53,715 bases of DNA from Hyphomicrobiales bacterium (lineage in GTDB: Bacteria; Pseudomonadota; Alphaproteobacteria; Rhizobiales; Devosiaceae), in NCBI GenBank assembly GCA_027487555.1, contig JAIYDI010000038.1:1-53715 (forward strand), in the 5' to 3' direction. Position numbers and translations under genes: made by a program. Positions 23,837 to 34,250 of this stretch are shown here, in pieces (the stretch's first letter is position 1; each line of letters starts with the position of its first letter). Below the pieces are notes generated by a model. The model was not told where the DNA came from and did not search any database. It worked only from the letters and a program-made list of their open reading frames with translations.

Positions 23837-24589
23837 TTAGAACGCTCCGTGGCAGTGCTTGAACTTCTTGCCCGAACCGCAGGGGCAGGGGTCGTTTCGC
23901 CTTTGCGTCAGTGCCGGTTCGGATTTTTTGGCAATCGCTGCCGGCTCCGGCGTATCGGGGGTGCGCAGGTCATGAACCAGGTCTGGCTTGGCAACGCTCG
24001 AATGCGCCCAGGCGAATTCGCGCCTGTCGACGCCGTGCTCCTCGAGCAGCGGCGCCAGCGCCTCGTAGCAATGGTCGGGATCTGCCACCAGTCGCGGAAA
24101 CTCGAGGAACAGCATTGGCACGCGGTGTCGGGCGAGCACCCGCACCAGCTCAAAGAACACCTGCGCCAGTACGGCTTCCTGTTCGCCCAGCTCTCGGGTC
24201 AGCCACACCGAACCTGGATGGACGAGCGGGTCGAAGCCTGCACGCTCGGCTTCGCGATAGACGCGGCGGCGGCTCTCTGCCGCATCCCGCAGGTTGCGCA
24301 TCGGGATGATCATCCACGACAACTTCACCGACCCGGTGGACAAGCCGCCATCCAGCTGCTGGTGAAACCAGGGTGACTTGATGACATAGGGATTGTCCAT
24401 GGCCATGAGCGGGCGCTCCAGTCCGGCACTGGAGATGGAATCCACATCGCGGAACGCTTCGGCAAGCGAGTATCCAGTGTCGAACTTCAACGCGGTGAAC
24501 AACTGCACGAGGAAGGTTGTCCCCGACCGCCCGACGCCGCCGATGGCTATGCGCTCCTGCGTGAGGGGGCTGAGAGTTCTGAGTTTCAA
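23837..24589 (-). CDS. Sulfotransferase-family protein with a C-terminal SEC-C motif
   Basis: The 250-residue protein has the PAPS-binding loop GVGRSGTTFLVQLF (about 18-31) and a second phosphate-binding-like segment PMRNLRDAAESRRR (about 96-109). Both point to a sulfotransferase. The last 18 residues are [23 protein letters not shown], a SEC-C zinc motif. The final codons after CHG (A-F-stop) come from the element B end, so the tail has been rebuilt by integration. The SEC-C codons are identical to those of secA over 45 nt. The start is the ATG at 24589; GAAGGAG lies further upstream near 24640, so a longer N-terminus cannot be excluded. Substrate unknown. Confidence 0.75.
   Translation of the reverse strand: MKLRTLSPLTQERIAIGGVGRSGTTFLVQLFTALKFDTGYSLAEAFRDVDSISSAGLERPLMAMDNPYVIKSPWFHQQLDGGLSTGSVKLSWMIIPMRNLRDAAESRRRVYREAERAGFDPLVHPGSVWLTRELGEQEAVLAQVFFELVRVLARHRVPMLFLEFPRLVADPDHCYEALAPLLEEHGVDRREFAWAHSSVAKPDLVHDLRTPDTPEPAAIAKKSEPALTQRRNDPCPCGSGKKFKHCHGAF
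23849..23870. other. att junction: element B right end / sulfotransferase SEC-C codons
   Basis: GTGGCAGT-GCTTGA-ACTTCTTG. The left arm and centre match the core at 11190; the right arm is the gene-specific SEC-C sequence. The upstream integrase region GTTATATTACAAG-ACTTAGAACGC is shared with the junctions at 11190 and 26667. Confidence 0.75.
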
Positions 24590-24806
24590 TGCGGCCGGCT
24601 CTTGGTTTGCCTCCCGCCGGATCGGATCCGATTCCGCGGGAAGGAGATAACTCGACCTGCTTCGATCATAGACGCTGACTAAAGTCGACGTTCGAACTTA
24701 TGCGTATGGCCCGTACAAAAAGCAATCGACCGACGTGCGGGCGATCACGACGGCCGGTGTCAAGGTCTTCGACAGGAGCCCGCGGCCCGGTCGCTCAGAC
24801 CTGTCC
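24590..24806. other. Short gene-free region left of the orphan att site
   Basis: No gene seen. The last bases, read on the minus strand across the core, encode ...FEYCHGQV then a stop, the end of a SEC-C motif different from those of secA and the sulfotransferase. This looks like the displaced 3' end of a SEC-C gene. Confidence 0.45.
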
Positions 24807-24828
24807 GTGGCAGTATTCGAACTGCCAC
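24807..24828. other. Orphan att site, left end of remnant element C
   Basis: GTGGCAGT-ATTCGA-ACTGCCAC has the same perfect arms as 11190-11211 but a different 6-bp centre. The sequence to its right (TAGCACTATCAATAAGAT at 24845) matches the left arm of element B at the same distance from the core. Confidence 0.7.
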
Positions 24829-24862
24829 GCTCATAAAATTAGTTTAGCACTATCAATAAGAT

Positions 24863-25117
24863 AAGACTTGTAGATCTTGCGTGCCCGCGTTCTTCCCAAC
24901 TCGCCACTTCACGCGCAGACGAAATCGAACTCAGGGAGACGCGTCATGCCACCGATGTGCAAGTCGAAGCCGGCGAAGTTGCCTTTGGTCCCAACCCTAT
25001 TCACGGCCTGCATGGCGTATAGCCGCCTCGATTTAGGGAAGCAGCATGTTTGCTACCTCCCCAATGCAACACTCCGTCAAGCCCTTATGCTGGGGTCTTG
25101 TTGAGACGTGACTACGC
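24863..25117. other. Gene-free stretch inside remnant C
   Basis: I see no supported gene. A reading from 24877 to 25104 has no ribosome site and no recognisable motif. Confidence 0.35.
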
Positions 25118-25822
25118 TCAGAAGCGCAGGTTCAGGCCAACCGTAACCTGGTGCGAAGTTATATCGAGCGGGGTGTCAATTACGCCACTCGCCAAGTCTT
25201 CGTAGGTCGCTTCACCGAAATTGGAATAGCGATATTCGGCATTGAGCGACAGGTTTTCCGAGACGGCAAGTTCAAGGCCCGCGCCGGCCGTCCAGCCCAC
25301 ATGCAGGGCCGAAGCCGCGCCTGGGCCGAGACCGCCTTGGGATTCTGCGTCCGCTTCAAGCAACGCCAAACCGGCTGTCGCATAGGGCATTACGCTACCA
25401 AGGTCGTATCCGAGCCGCGCGCGCAGCGAGCCTGTCCAATTCGCGCTAACAGACCCGCTATAGGAACTAAAAGCAAAATCACCACCTGCGTCCGTCCAGG
25501 CAAGGTCAGCGACGACGCCTGCCACTATCGCATCGGAAATATAGGTATCAAATCCGACGCGGGCGCCAACCTGCCACCCCGAGATTTCGAAGCTGTCCTC
25601 ATCAGGAAAAAAGGGGTTATAAAGTACCAAGCCCACGTCCGTTACGACACCAGTCGTCCGGCCGGCAAAGATACCCGCGTAAAAGCCATCCCAGTAGCCG
25701 CTGCTCGCACTCGGCGACACCGCTGCCATTGGGTCATCATAAACCAGGTCGGCCGAAAAAGCAGGCGACGCAACTCCTGCCAGCAGGGCTATCGCTGCCC
25801 ATCCGAATGCACGTGAAGCCAT
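25118..25822 (-). CDS. Outer-membrane beta-barrel protein (Omp25/porin-like family)
   Basis: This 234-residue protein has a clear signal peptide (hydrophobic run to about residue 20, cleavage after AFSA), the YDGFYAG-like opening (YWDGFYAGIFAG) and a C-terminal barrel strand HQVTVGLNLRF ending in Phe, as expected for an outer-membrane protein assembled by BAM. Middle strands such as SLRARLGYDLGSVMPYATAGLA and LNAEYRYSNFGEATY are typical of the alphaproteobacterial Omp25/Omp31 group. It lies inside remnant element C, so it may be cargo, or chromosomal DNA caught between att-like sites. Confidence 0.85.
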   Translation of the reverse strand: MASRAFGWAAIALLAGVASPAFSADLVYDDPMAAVSPSASSGYWDGFYAGIFAGRTTGVVTDVGLVLYNPFFPDEDSFEISGWQVGARVGFDTYISDAIVAGVVADLAWTDAGGDFAFSSYSGSVSANWTGSLRARLGYDLGSVMPYATAGLALLEADAESQGGLGPGAASALHVGWTAGAGLELAVSENLSLNAEYRYSNFGEATYEDLASGVIDTPLDITSHQVTVGLNLRF

Positions 25823-26175
25823 TTCCTGATCCCCGACCGATACTTCCCAACAGGCTACTATACCGCCAGCTGCGATTGTACGTGTAATTCCGCATCACCC
25901 GGATAACGCAGCGAGATTTGTGCAAGTGTGTGTCTGTCTGGCAACTAACCGCACGCGCGGCGAAAACTGCAGATACCTCAGCGCTACATCCCGACCGGGC
26001 TCGTTGTGGAACGTCACAAAACTCTTGATCTCTGAGTCTGCGCGCTACGCCTCTGAAATTGAACCATAATCTGCGCGCTTGTCTCCGGTTGCCCTGCCCA
26101 ACATCAGAAAGCATGCTGTTTGCGTTGGAATAGGTATCCGGCCACGGGCTGCTGCGTTTGGTGGTTCCTGCGCCA
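25823..26175. other. Intergenic region with the 41-nt repeat, copy 2
   Basis: No gene seen. Bases 26084-26124 repeat 12687-12727 with a single change. About 50 bases to the right the integrase remnant starts abruptly, so a deletion in an ancestral element has probably joined left-arm DNA to the integrase here. Confidence 0.55.
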
Positions 26176-26550
26176 CTAGACATAGCCACGCAGCTCGGTG
26201 TCACCGATAGCGGCAATGAGCGTGTCGCCTGCGTATGCCTCCCAGTACCGCACCACGCGCCTGATCTGCCGTAGCATGCCGTCTGACGTTCGGCCCTTTA
26301 GGTTTTCGGCTTCGCGGTGTTTCACACATTCGTCGATCACCTCGCCAAATGTCTTGGCGCTGATCGGAATGCCATGCTCGGCGCTGAATTCGATCTTATG
26401 GACGAGCTTTTCGGCAGCTTTGATTGCTACAGCAAGGTCGCCAGTTTTGAGGCTGCGATCGACGTATTTCCCGTCTACCCGAATGCGTGCCTGATAGGTG
26501 CCTTCGCGCTTGAGGACGACTGCGTTGTCGTCAATTTGCGTTAGGTCTTC
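26176..26550 (-). pseudogene. Integrase remnant of element C (5' third only)
   Basis: The reading MEDLTQIDDNAVVLKREG through YAGDTLIAAIGDTELRGYV matches the first 123 residues of integrases A and B and then stops. All catalytic residues are missing, so it cannot recombine DNA. The ATG at 26550 matches the other copies; an upstream in-frame ATG (26604) exists only because a stop codon seen in A and B has changed. Confidence 0.85.
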
Positions 26551-26654
26551 CATCCGGTTTGCCTGGCATTTGCCTAGGAATGCACACAGGAACCACATTT
26601 GCATATGTGGTGCTTATGTGCAACCGGAAGAAATACCTGTTATATTACAAGTAC

Positions 26655-29417
<2,763 letters not shown>

Positions 29418-29622
29418 TGCAATGTCCTTTGATGGGGCCGGGAAGGGCGCATTCTCGCCAATTTGGTGCCCGGCAGGGCGGCGGGTCCTGTCCCGTCAAC
29501 TCTCACTTTGAAGTGGAGCGACATGTAAGAGCCGGTCTTTTGCTTGTCAACGGAGCGGAAATGGGCGAAACCACCCGCGCGACGGCCGGGGGCCCGTGCC
29601 AAGCAGAGGATTTATCGACGCA

Positions 29623-30543
29623 ATGAACACGAAATTGAAGACCTTTGCCGGCGCCCTGATGCTCGGCTCGGCGCTGCTCCTTGGCTCTGTGGCCGCCCTC
29701 GCGCAGGATGCGCCGGCCCCCGCCGCCGATGCCGCTTCGGCTGCTGCCGCCCCGGCTCCCGTGGCCCCCGAAACCGTTCTTGCCACCGTCGGCGGCAGCC
29801 CGATCACCGAGGCGGACCTCAACTACGTCGCCGAGGATCTGCAGCAGCAGCTTCAGTCCGTCCCCCAGGACCAGCAGCGCGCGTTCCTTCTCAGTGTCCT
29901 CATCGACATGCGCCTCATGGCCAAGGCCGCCAAGGATGCCGGCCTCGACCAGTCCGCCGACTACAAGGCCCGCCTCGGCTATCTCGAGGATCGTACGCTG
30001 CGCCGCGAGTTCTTCTCCAAGAACATCTCCAGCGCGGTCACCGAGGATGCCGTCAAGGCCGCCTACGACAAATATGTCGCGGACTACAAGCCGGTCGAGG
30101 AAGTGCGTGCGCGCCACATTCTTGTCGCTACCGAGGAAGAGGCAAAGGCGGTGAAGGCCGATCTCGATGGCGGCAAGCCCTTCGAGGTCGAGGCCATGGC
30201 CAAGACCACCGATCCTTCGGGCAAGCAGAATGGCGGTGATCTGGGCTTCTTCCAGAAGGGCCAGATGGTACCGGAATTCGAGCAGGTCGCTTTCTCTTTG
30301 CAGCCTGGCCAGGTCTCCGATCCGGTGCAGAGCCAGTTCGGCTGGCACATCATCAAGCTCGAGGAAAAGCGCATGACCGCGCCCGAGCCGTTCGAGCAGC
30401 TGGCACAGCAACTGGGCCAGCAGGTGATCTTCGAGACCTATGACGCCGAGATGAAGAAGTTCAAGGCGGCGACTACCGTCGAAATCCCCGATGCGGCACT
30501 CGCCGAGCAGGTCCGCCTGCAGACCGAGGGTGGCGGGCAGTAA
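29623..30543 (+). CDS. Periplasmic parvulin-type peptidyl-prolyl isomerase (SurA/PrsA-like foldase)
   Basis: A 306-residue secreted protein: signal peptide about 1-27 (ALMLGSALLLGSVAALAQ), an Ala/Pro-rich linker, an N-terminal chaperone-like helical region (VLATVGGSPITEADLNYVAEDL, RTLRREFFSKN) and a rotamase domain (about 150-250) with VRARHILVATEEEA, GGDLGFFQKGQMVPEFEQVAF and FGWHIIKLEE. It helps fold exported and outer-membrane proteins. The ATG at 29623 is chosen because the signal peptide begins there and AGAGGA lies upstream; a GTG at 29596 is in frame. It is divergent from secA, a sensible functional neighbour. Confidence 0.9.
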   Translation: MNTKLKTFAGALMLGSALLLGSVAALAQDAPAPAADAASAAAAPAPVAPETVLATVGGSPITEADLNYVAEDLQQQLQSVPQDQQRAFLLSVLIDMRLMAKAAKDAGLDQSADYKARLGYLEDRTLRREFFSKNISSAVTEDAVKAAYDKYVADYKPVEEVRARHILVATEEEAKAVKADLDGGKPFEVEAMAKTTDPSGKQNGGDLGFFQKGQMVPEFEQVAFSLQPGQVSDPVQSQFGWHIIKLEEKRMTAPEPFEQLAQQLGQQVIFETYDAEMKKFKAATTVEIPDAALAEQVRLQTEGGGQ

Positions 30544-30569
30544 GCGCCCGCGTTTCCGTCAGAGCATCT

Positions 30570-30595
30570 GCGGGGCCTTCGGGCCCCGCTTTCGT
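30570..30595 (+). terminator. Intrinsic terminator after the foldase gene
   Basis: GCGGGGCC-TTCG-GGCCCCGC forms a perfect 8-bp stem with a UUCG tetraloop, followed by TTTCGTTT, 26 bases after the stop codon. Confidence 0.85.
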
Positions 30596-30750
30596 TTGCG
30601 CGGTTCAAGTCACTCGGCCTGCGCCAGTCGCGTCATTGCCACTTGCCGCTGGTACGGCTTCGCGACACTGCCCTTGCGAGTCGAACTCGCTTGGGGCAAA
30701 CGAGTTGCCGCGTGCCAGTCCGGCGCATCTGCCACGAACGAGGTATAGTC

Positions 30751-31983
30751 ATGGCCCATCCGGTTTCGCCCTTGGCCCCGAAATCCTATCCGGAGCTTCC
30801 CGAGATCGCAGGCGTGCGCTTCGCGACGGCTGAAGCGGGTATCAAGTACAAGAACCGCACGGATGTGCTGCTGGTGGCGCTCGATCCGGGCACCACTGTC
30901 GCCGGTGTGCTCACCACCTCGAAATGTCCCTCCGCCGCCGTCGACTGGTGCCGCGATAACCTCTCCGGCGGTTCGGCTCGCGCGTTGCTGGTGAACTCCG
31001 GCAATGCCAATGCCTTTACCGGCAAGAAGGGCAAGGCCGCCGTCGAACTTTCGGCCGACATCGTCTCGAAAGCGCTGGGCATCGAGCCCAAGGATATCTT
31101 CCTCGCCTCCACCGGCGTCATTGGCGAGCCGCTCCCGGCCGAGAAATTCGCTGGCGTCGCCACTTCGCTCGTCGAGCGCCTCGCGCCCGGTCCGTGGATG
31201 GATGCAGCCAAGGCCATCATGACCACCGACACCTATGCCAAGCTCGCCACCGCAACGGTCGAGTTTGATGGCGTGCCCGTGGCGATTTCCGGCATCGCCA
31301 AGGGCTCGGGCATGATCGCGCCCGACATGGCCACCATGCTGAGCTTTGTCTTCACCGATGCGCCCATCGCCGCGCCGGTGCTGCAGGCGCTGCTCAAGCC
31401 CGCCATCGACACAAGCTTCAACGCCGTCACCGTCGACAGCGATACCTCCACCTCCGATACCTGCCTTGTCTTCGCGACAGGCAAGGCGGGCATTCAGCCC
31501 ATCGCTGCCCTCGATGATCCGCGCGCTGCCACGTTTGCTGCTGCGTTGTCGGACGTCCTCTCGGAGCTCGCGATCCATGTCGTGCGGGACGGTGAAGGCG
31601 CGACCAAGATGGTCACCGTTACCGTGGAGGGCGCCGAAACCGACCGGAGCGCCTTCCGCATCGCGCAGTCGATCGCCAATTCCCCTCTGGTGAAGACCGC
31701 CATTGCCGGCGAAGACGCGAACTGGGGCCGTATCGTCATGGCTGTCGGCAAGGCCGGCGAGCCCGCCGATCGGGACCGGCTCGAAATTACCTTCGGTGAT
31801 ATCCGCGTCGCCACCGGAGGCGAGCGCGACCCGTCCTATGACGAGAAGGCCGTCAGCGCCTACATGAAGAACGAGGATATCGCCATCCGGGTCGGCCTGG
31901 GGCTCGGGTCGGGTACCGCCACTGTCTACACCTGCGATTTGACGCATGGCTACATCACCATCAATGGCGACTACCGGTCCTGA
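30751..31983 (+). CDS. argJ: Bifunctional glutamate N-acetyltransferase / ornithine acetyltransferase ArgJ
   Basis: This 410-residue protein transfers the acetyl group from N-acetylornithine to glutamate (and can use acetyl-CoA), recycling acetyl in arginine synthesis. It shows the family landmarks: [23 protein letters not shown], the self-cleavage site [14 protein letters not shown] with nucleophilic Thr near 195, [10 protein letters not shown] and GEDANWGRI. The ATG at 30751 ([16 protein letters not shown]) begins the conserved region and has GAGG upstream; a longer reading from 30643 lacks similarity to the family. The stop overlaps the next start. Confidence 0.97.
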   Translation: MAHPVSPLAPKSYPELPEIAGVRFATAEAGIKYKNRTDVLLVALDPGTTVAGVLTTSKCPSAAVDWCRDNLSGGSARALLVNSGNANAFTGKKGKAAVELSADIVSKALGIEPKDIFLASTGVIGEPLPAEKFAGVATSLVERLAPGPWMDAAKAIMTTDTYAKLATATVEFDGVPVAISGIAKGSGMIAPDMATMLSFVFTDAPIAAPVLQALLKPAIDTSFNAVTVDSDTSTSDTCLVFATGKAGIQPIAALDDPRAATFAAALSDVLSELAIHVVRDGEGATKMVTVTVEGAETDRSAFRIAQSIANSPLVKTAIAGEDANWGRIVMAVGKAGEPADRDRLEITFGDIRVATGGERDPSYDEKAVSAYMKNEDIAIRVGLGLGSGTATVYTCDLTHGYITINGDYRS

Positions 31984-32747
31984 TGATTCCCCTGAGCATC
32001 AGCCTCATCGAGGGGGCGACGCTCACCGCGTGGCCCGCCATCCGCCAGGCCCATGATGGGCTATGGCTGTGGCGCTATGCCAATGGCTATACCAAGCGCG
32101 CCAATTCCATCCATTGCCTTGATCCGTCCGACGGCGCCTATGCGCGCGACCGGATCGCGCGGATGGCCGAGCTGTCGGTGCGCCATTCCATCCCGCCGGT
32201 GTTCCGCGTCACCCCGCTCACCGCACCCTCGATCATTGCGCAGCTCGATCGCCTCGGCTGGGAGGAGTTCGATCATTCGCTGGTCATGGCGATGGAAAAT
32301 CCCGCCGAGGATTTCGTCATTGATGCGCCGGTCAAGTTGTTCGATCCGGCCGACCCCGAATGGTACAAGGCCCAGTCGCAGATGGCTGGCTACGATGCCC
32401 CCACCGTCGAGGCGCTGCGCACCATCCTTGAGCTTATCCCCTGCGAGTCCTGCGGGGTTCTGGTCTATCACAAGGCCGGCCTGCCGGTGGCTGCCACCCT
32501 CGCTACAGTCGCCTCGGGCATCGGCATCTATCTCAACGTCGTCACCCATCCGTCCGCCCGCGGCATGGGTTATGGCCGCGCTGCCGTCAGCGCTGCCGTC
32601 AACTGGGTCCGCTCAATGGGCGCCCACCATTCGGCCCTGCAGGTGCTGGCCGGCAACGATCCGGCCATTCGGCTCTATTCCTCGCTCGGCTTCGGCGAAG
32701 TCTACCCCTATGCCTACAGGCGGGCGCCGGGATGGGCCCCGGCATGA
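31983..32747 (+). CDS. GNAT-family N-acetyltransferase
   Basis: A 254-residue protein whose C-terminal half is a GNAT fold: SCGVLVYHKAGLPVAATLATVASGIGIYLNVVTHPSARGMGYGRAAVSAAVNW, with the acetyl-CoA loop around RGMGYGRA (about 198-205), and the ending LQVLAGNDPAIRLYSSLGFGEVYPYAYRR. The N-terminal half is diverged, as in tandem-GNAT proteins. It starts in a TGATG overlap with argJ and ends in an ATGA overlap with the Nudix gene, so the three are one operon. Substrate unknown. Confidence 0.9.
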   Translation: MIPLSISLIEGATLTAWPAIRQAHDGLWLWRYANGYTKRANSIHCLDPSDGAYARDRIARMAELSVRHSIPPVFRVTPLTAPSIIAQLDRLGWEEFDHSLVMAMENPAEDFVIDAPVKLFDPADPEWYKAQSQMAGYDAPTVEALRTILELIPCESCGVLVYHKAGLPVAATLATVASGIGIYLNVVTHPSARGMGYGRAAVSAAVNWVRSMGAHHSALQVLAGNDPAIRLYSSLGFGEVYPYAYRRAPGWAPA

Positions 32748-33142
32748 GCCTGCTGCTCGTTGTCGCCTGCGCACTTGTGGATGCCGATCGTCGCGTGCTC
32801 ATCGCGCAGCGTCCGGCGGGCAAGCAATTGGCGGGCTTGTGGGAATTCCCTGGCGGCAAGGTCGAGCCCGGCGAGTCCCCCGAAGCCGCGCTCATCCGCG
32901 AGCTCGATGAAGAACTTGGTATCTCAACCAAGGTGGCGTGTCTCGCACCGCTCAGCTTTGCCAGCCACAATTACGAAAGCTTTCATCTTCTGATGCCACT
33001 GTTTGTGTGTCGGAAGTGGCAGGGGACGCCCACTCCGCGGGAACACGCGGCGCTCAAATGGGTCCGTCCGCAGGCCCTGCGCGACTATCCCATGCCACCG
33101 GCCGACGAGCCGCTGATCGCGCCGTTGTGCGATCTTCTCTGA
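32744..33142 (+). CDS. mutT: MutT-like Nudix hydrolase (8-oxo-dGTP diphosphatase type)
   Basis: The 132-residue protein has a perfect Nudix box G-G-K-V-E-P-G-E-S-P-E-A-A-L-I-R-E-L-D-E-E-L-G (residues 37-59) with the metal-binding REL-EE core. ALVDADRRVLIAQRPAGKQLAGLWEFPGG is typical of MutT, which removes 8-oxo-dGTP from the nucleotide pool. The ATG at 32744 overlaps the stop of the GNAT gene. The argJ-GNAT-mutT order is, as I recall, common in Hyphomicrobiales. Confidence 0.92.
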   Translation: MSLLLVVACALVDADRRVLIAQRPAGKQLAGLWEFPGGKVEPGESPEAALIRELDEELGISTKVACLAPLSFASHNYESFHLLMPLFVCRKWQGTPTPREHAALKWVRPQALRDYPMPPADEPLIAPLCDLL

Positions 33143-33158
33143 CCGGGAGGTACCACCG

Positions 33159-33338
33159 ATGGCGATGATGAAGGCGTTCTTGGCCAACGAGGACGGCGCA
33201 ACAGCCATCGAATATGGCCTGATCGCCACGCTCCTCGCCGTCGCCCTTATCGCGGCCTTCCTATCATTCGGCTCGAGCCTTCGCGGATTGTTCAACTACG
33301 TGTCGAACCGTTCCGGCGCGGCCATGTCGGGCGGCTGA
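33159..33338 (+). CDS. Flp/Fap-type pilin subunit
   Basis: A 59-residue reading, MAMMKAFLANEDGATAIEYG and onward, has the type IVb pilin motif G-A-T-A-I-E-Y-G (cleavage before or near the Ala-Thr, with the conserved Glu-Tyr). A hydrophobic helix follows (LIATLLAVALIAAFLSFGSS). It has a strong GGGAGG ribosome site 8 nt before the ATG and lies 16 nt after mutT. Flp pilins build Tad pili, but no tad/cpa genes are in the window, so this is an orphan copy or a remotely served subunit. Confidence 0.88.
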   Translation: MAMMKAFLANEDGATAIEYGLIATLLAVALIAAFLSFGSSLRGLFNYVSNRSGAAMSGG

Positions 33339-33347
33339 CGACCGACT

Positions 33348-34214
33348 TCAGCTCGCCTTGCCCAACACCTCGCCGAGGCGCACCTTGGCGCTCCCCGGCT
33401 TCAGCGGCTTCTGCTGGCTTTCATGTGGCGCCCAGCCCGATATCCAGACGATCTCGAGCGTCGCTCCGATCCGCCCATCGGGGTCGGCGAAGCGCTCATG
33501 ATACGCATTTGCCGCCGCCGCTACCAAGCCGCGTGTTCCGAGCCGGTCGGGCCGTTCCTTGAGTGGGTTCTGCGCGCCCAGCTCCTTCAACTCGCGCATC
33601 AGGCGCAGCGCATCACGGTAGCGTACCCGGTGCGTCTCGATATCGGTAACCGGCAGCGCGAAGCCCGCGCGCTGCAGCAGTCCGCCGGCATCCTTCAGCG
33701 GAATGAACGGTGCGACCCGAGCATAGGCTCCGCCCGTCACCTCTGCATCGGCGACGAGAAACGCCTGCCGCAGCTCCGTCAGGCTGTCCCCACCCAGAAA
33801 TGCCGCCATGAACAGCCCGTCAGGCCTCAGATGCGCGCGGATCCGGGCAAGGAAGCCAGGCACGTCGTTGACCACCTGCAGGTCGAGCAGCGAAACGATC
33901 AGGTCATAGTCGTCCGACGGCAGCTCCAGCGCCTCGGGGTCGACAAGCGGCGTATCCGCACGATCGAGCAGTGTCGAAAACCGCGCGAAACCGAACTGCC
34001 CCTCCGCTGAGTGCCCGGTCTCGGGCAGTACCCGCGCATCGGGGCCCATGACCAGTGCCTTGCCGAACGGCCGGCTGATGGCCTGCATCCGCGTCTCGAG
34101 ATCGTCCCGCACCAGCTCGGCGACGAAATCCGTGGTATCGGCCGGGCGGCGCGACAGGTGATGTGCTATCCGCGCCCGGTCGAAGATTTGCGGAGTGAGC
34201 GCTGGTGAAGCCAT
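33348..34214 (-). CDS. SAM-dependent methyltransferase, BioC/NDUFAF5-like
   Basis: The 288-residue protein opens with IFDRARIAHHLSRR, like NDUFAF5 and BioC proteins, then KALVMGPDARVLPET, a weak SAM motif region, and DDYDLIVSLLDLQVVNDVPGFLARIRAHLRPDGLFMAAFLGGDSLTELRQAF, which is close to the NDUFAF5 group. The mitochondrial NDUFAF5 acts on a complex I subunit; the nuo operon lies in this window but not next to it. The ATG at 34214 is preferred over the TTG at 34220. A complex I role is inference. Confidence 0.8.
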   Translation of the reverse strand: MASPALTPQIFDRARIAHHLSRRPADTTDFVAELVRDDLETRMQAISRPFGKALVMGPDARVLPETGHSAEGQFGFARFSTLLDRADTPLVDPEALELPSDDYDLIVSLLDLQVVNDVPGFLARIRAHLRPDGLFMAAFLGGDSLTELRQAFLVADAEVTGGAYARVAPFIPLKDAGGLLQRAGFALPVTDIETHRVRYRDALRLMRELKELGAQNPLKERPDRLGTRGLVAAAANAYHERFADPDGRIGATLEIVWISGWAPHESQQKPLKPGSAKVRLGEVLGKAS

Positions 34215-34250
34215 GGGCAAGCCGTTCGTTTCATCCTAGTCTTCCGGCTT

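Larger units (their letters stand above)
11204..23862. mobile_element. Integrative element B, secA/SEC-C-targeting family
   Basis: About 12.7 kb between the att core at 11190-11211 and the core at 23849-23870. The left arm carries a membrane protein, a winged-helix gene, a small tyrosine recombinase, two genes of unknown role and a clamp-loader-like ATPase. The backbone follows: helicase-primase, HTH-like gene, DUF6641-like gene, zinc-ribbon gene and integrase. The integrase end joins the SEC-C codons of a sulfotransferase gene. No capsid, terminase or conjugation genes are seen. Confidence 0.8.

Noticed and set aside
1..26600. CRISPR array or tRNA gene as the integration target
   Set aside because: No regularly spaced repeats and no tRNA cloverleaf found by eye; the junctions coincide with SEC-C codons instead.
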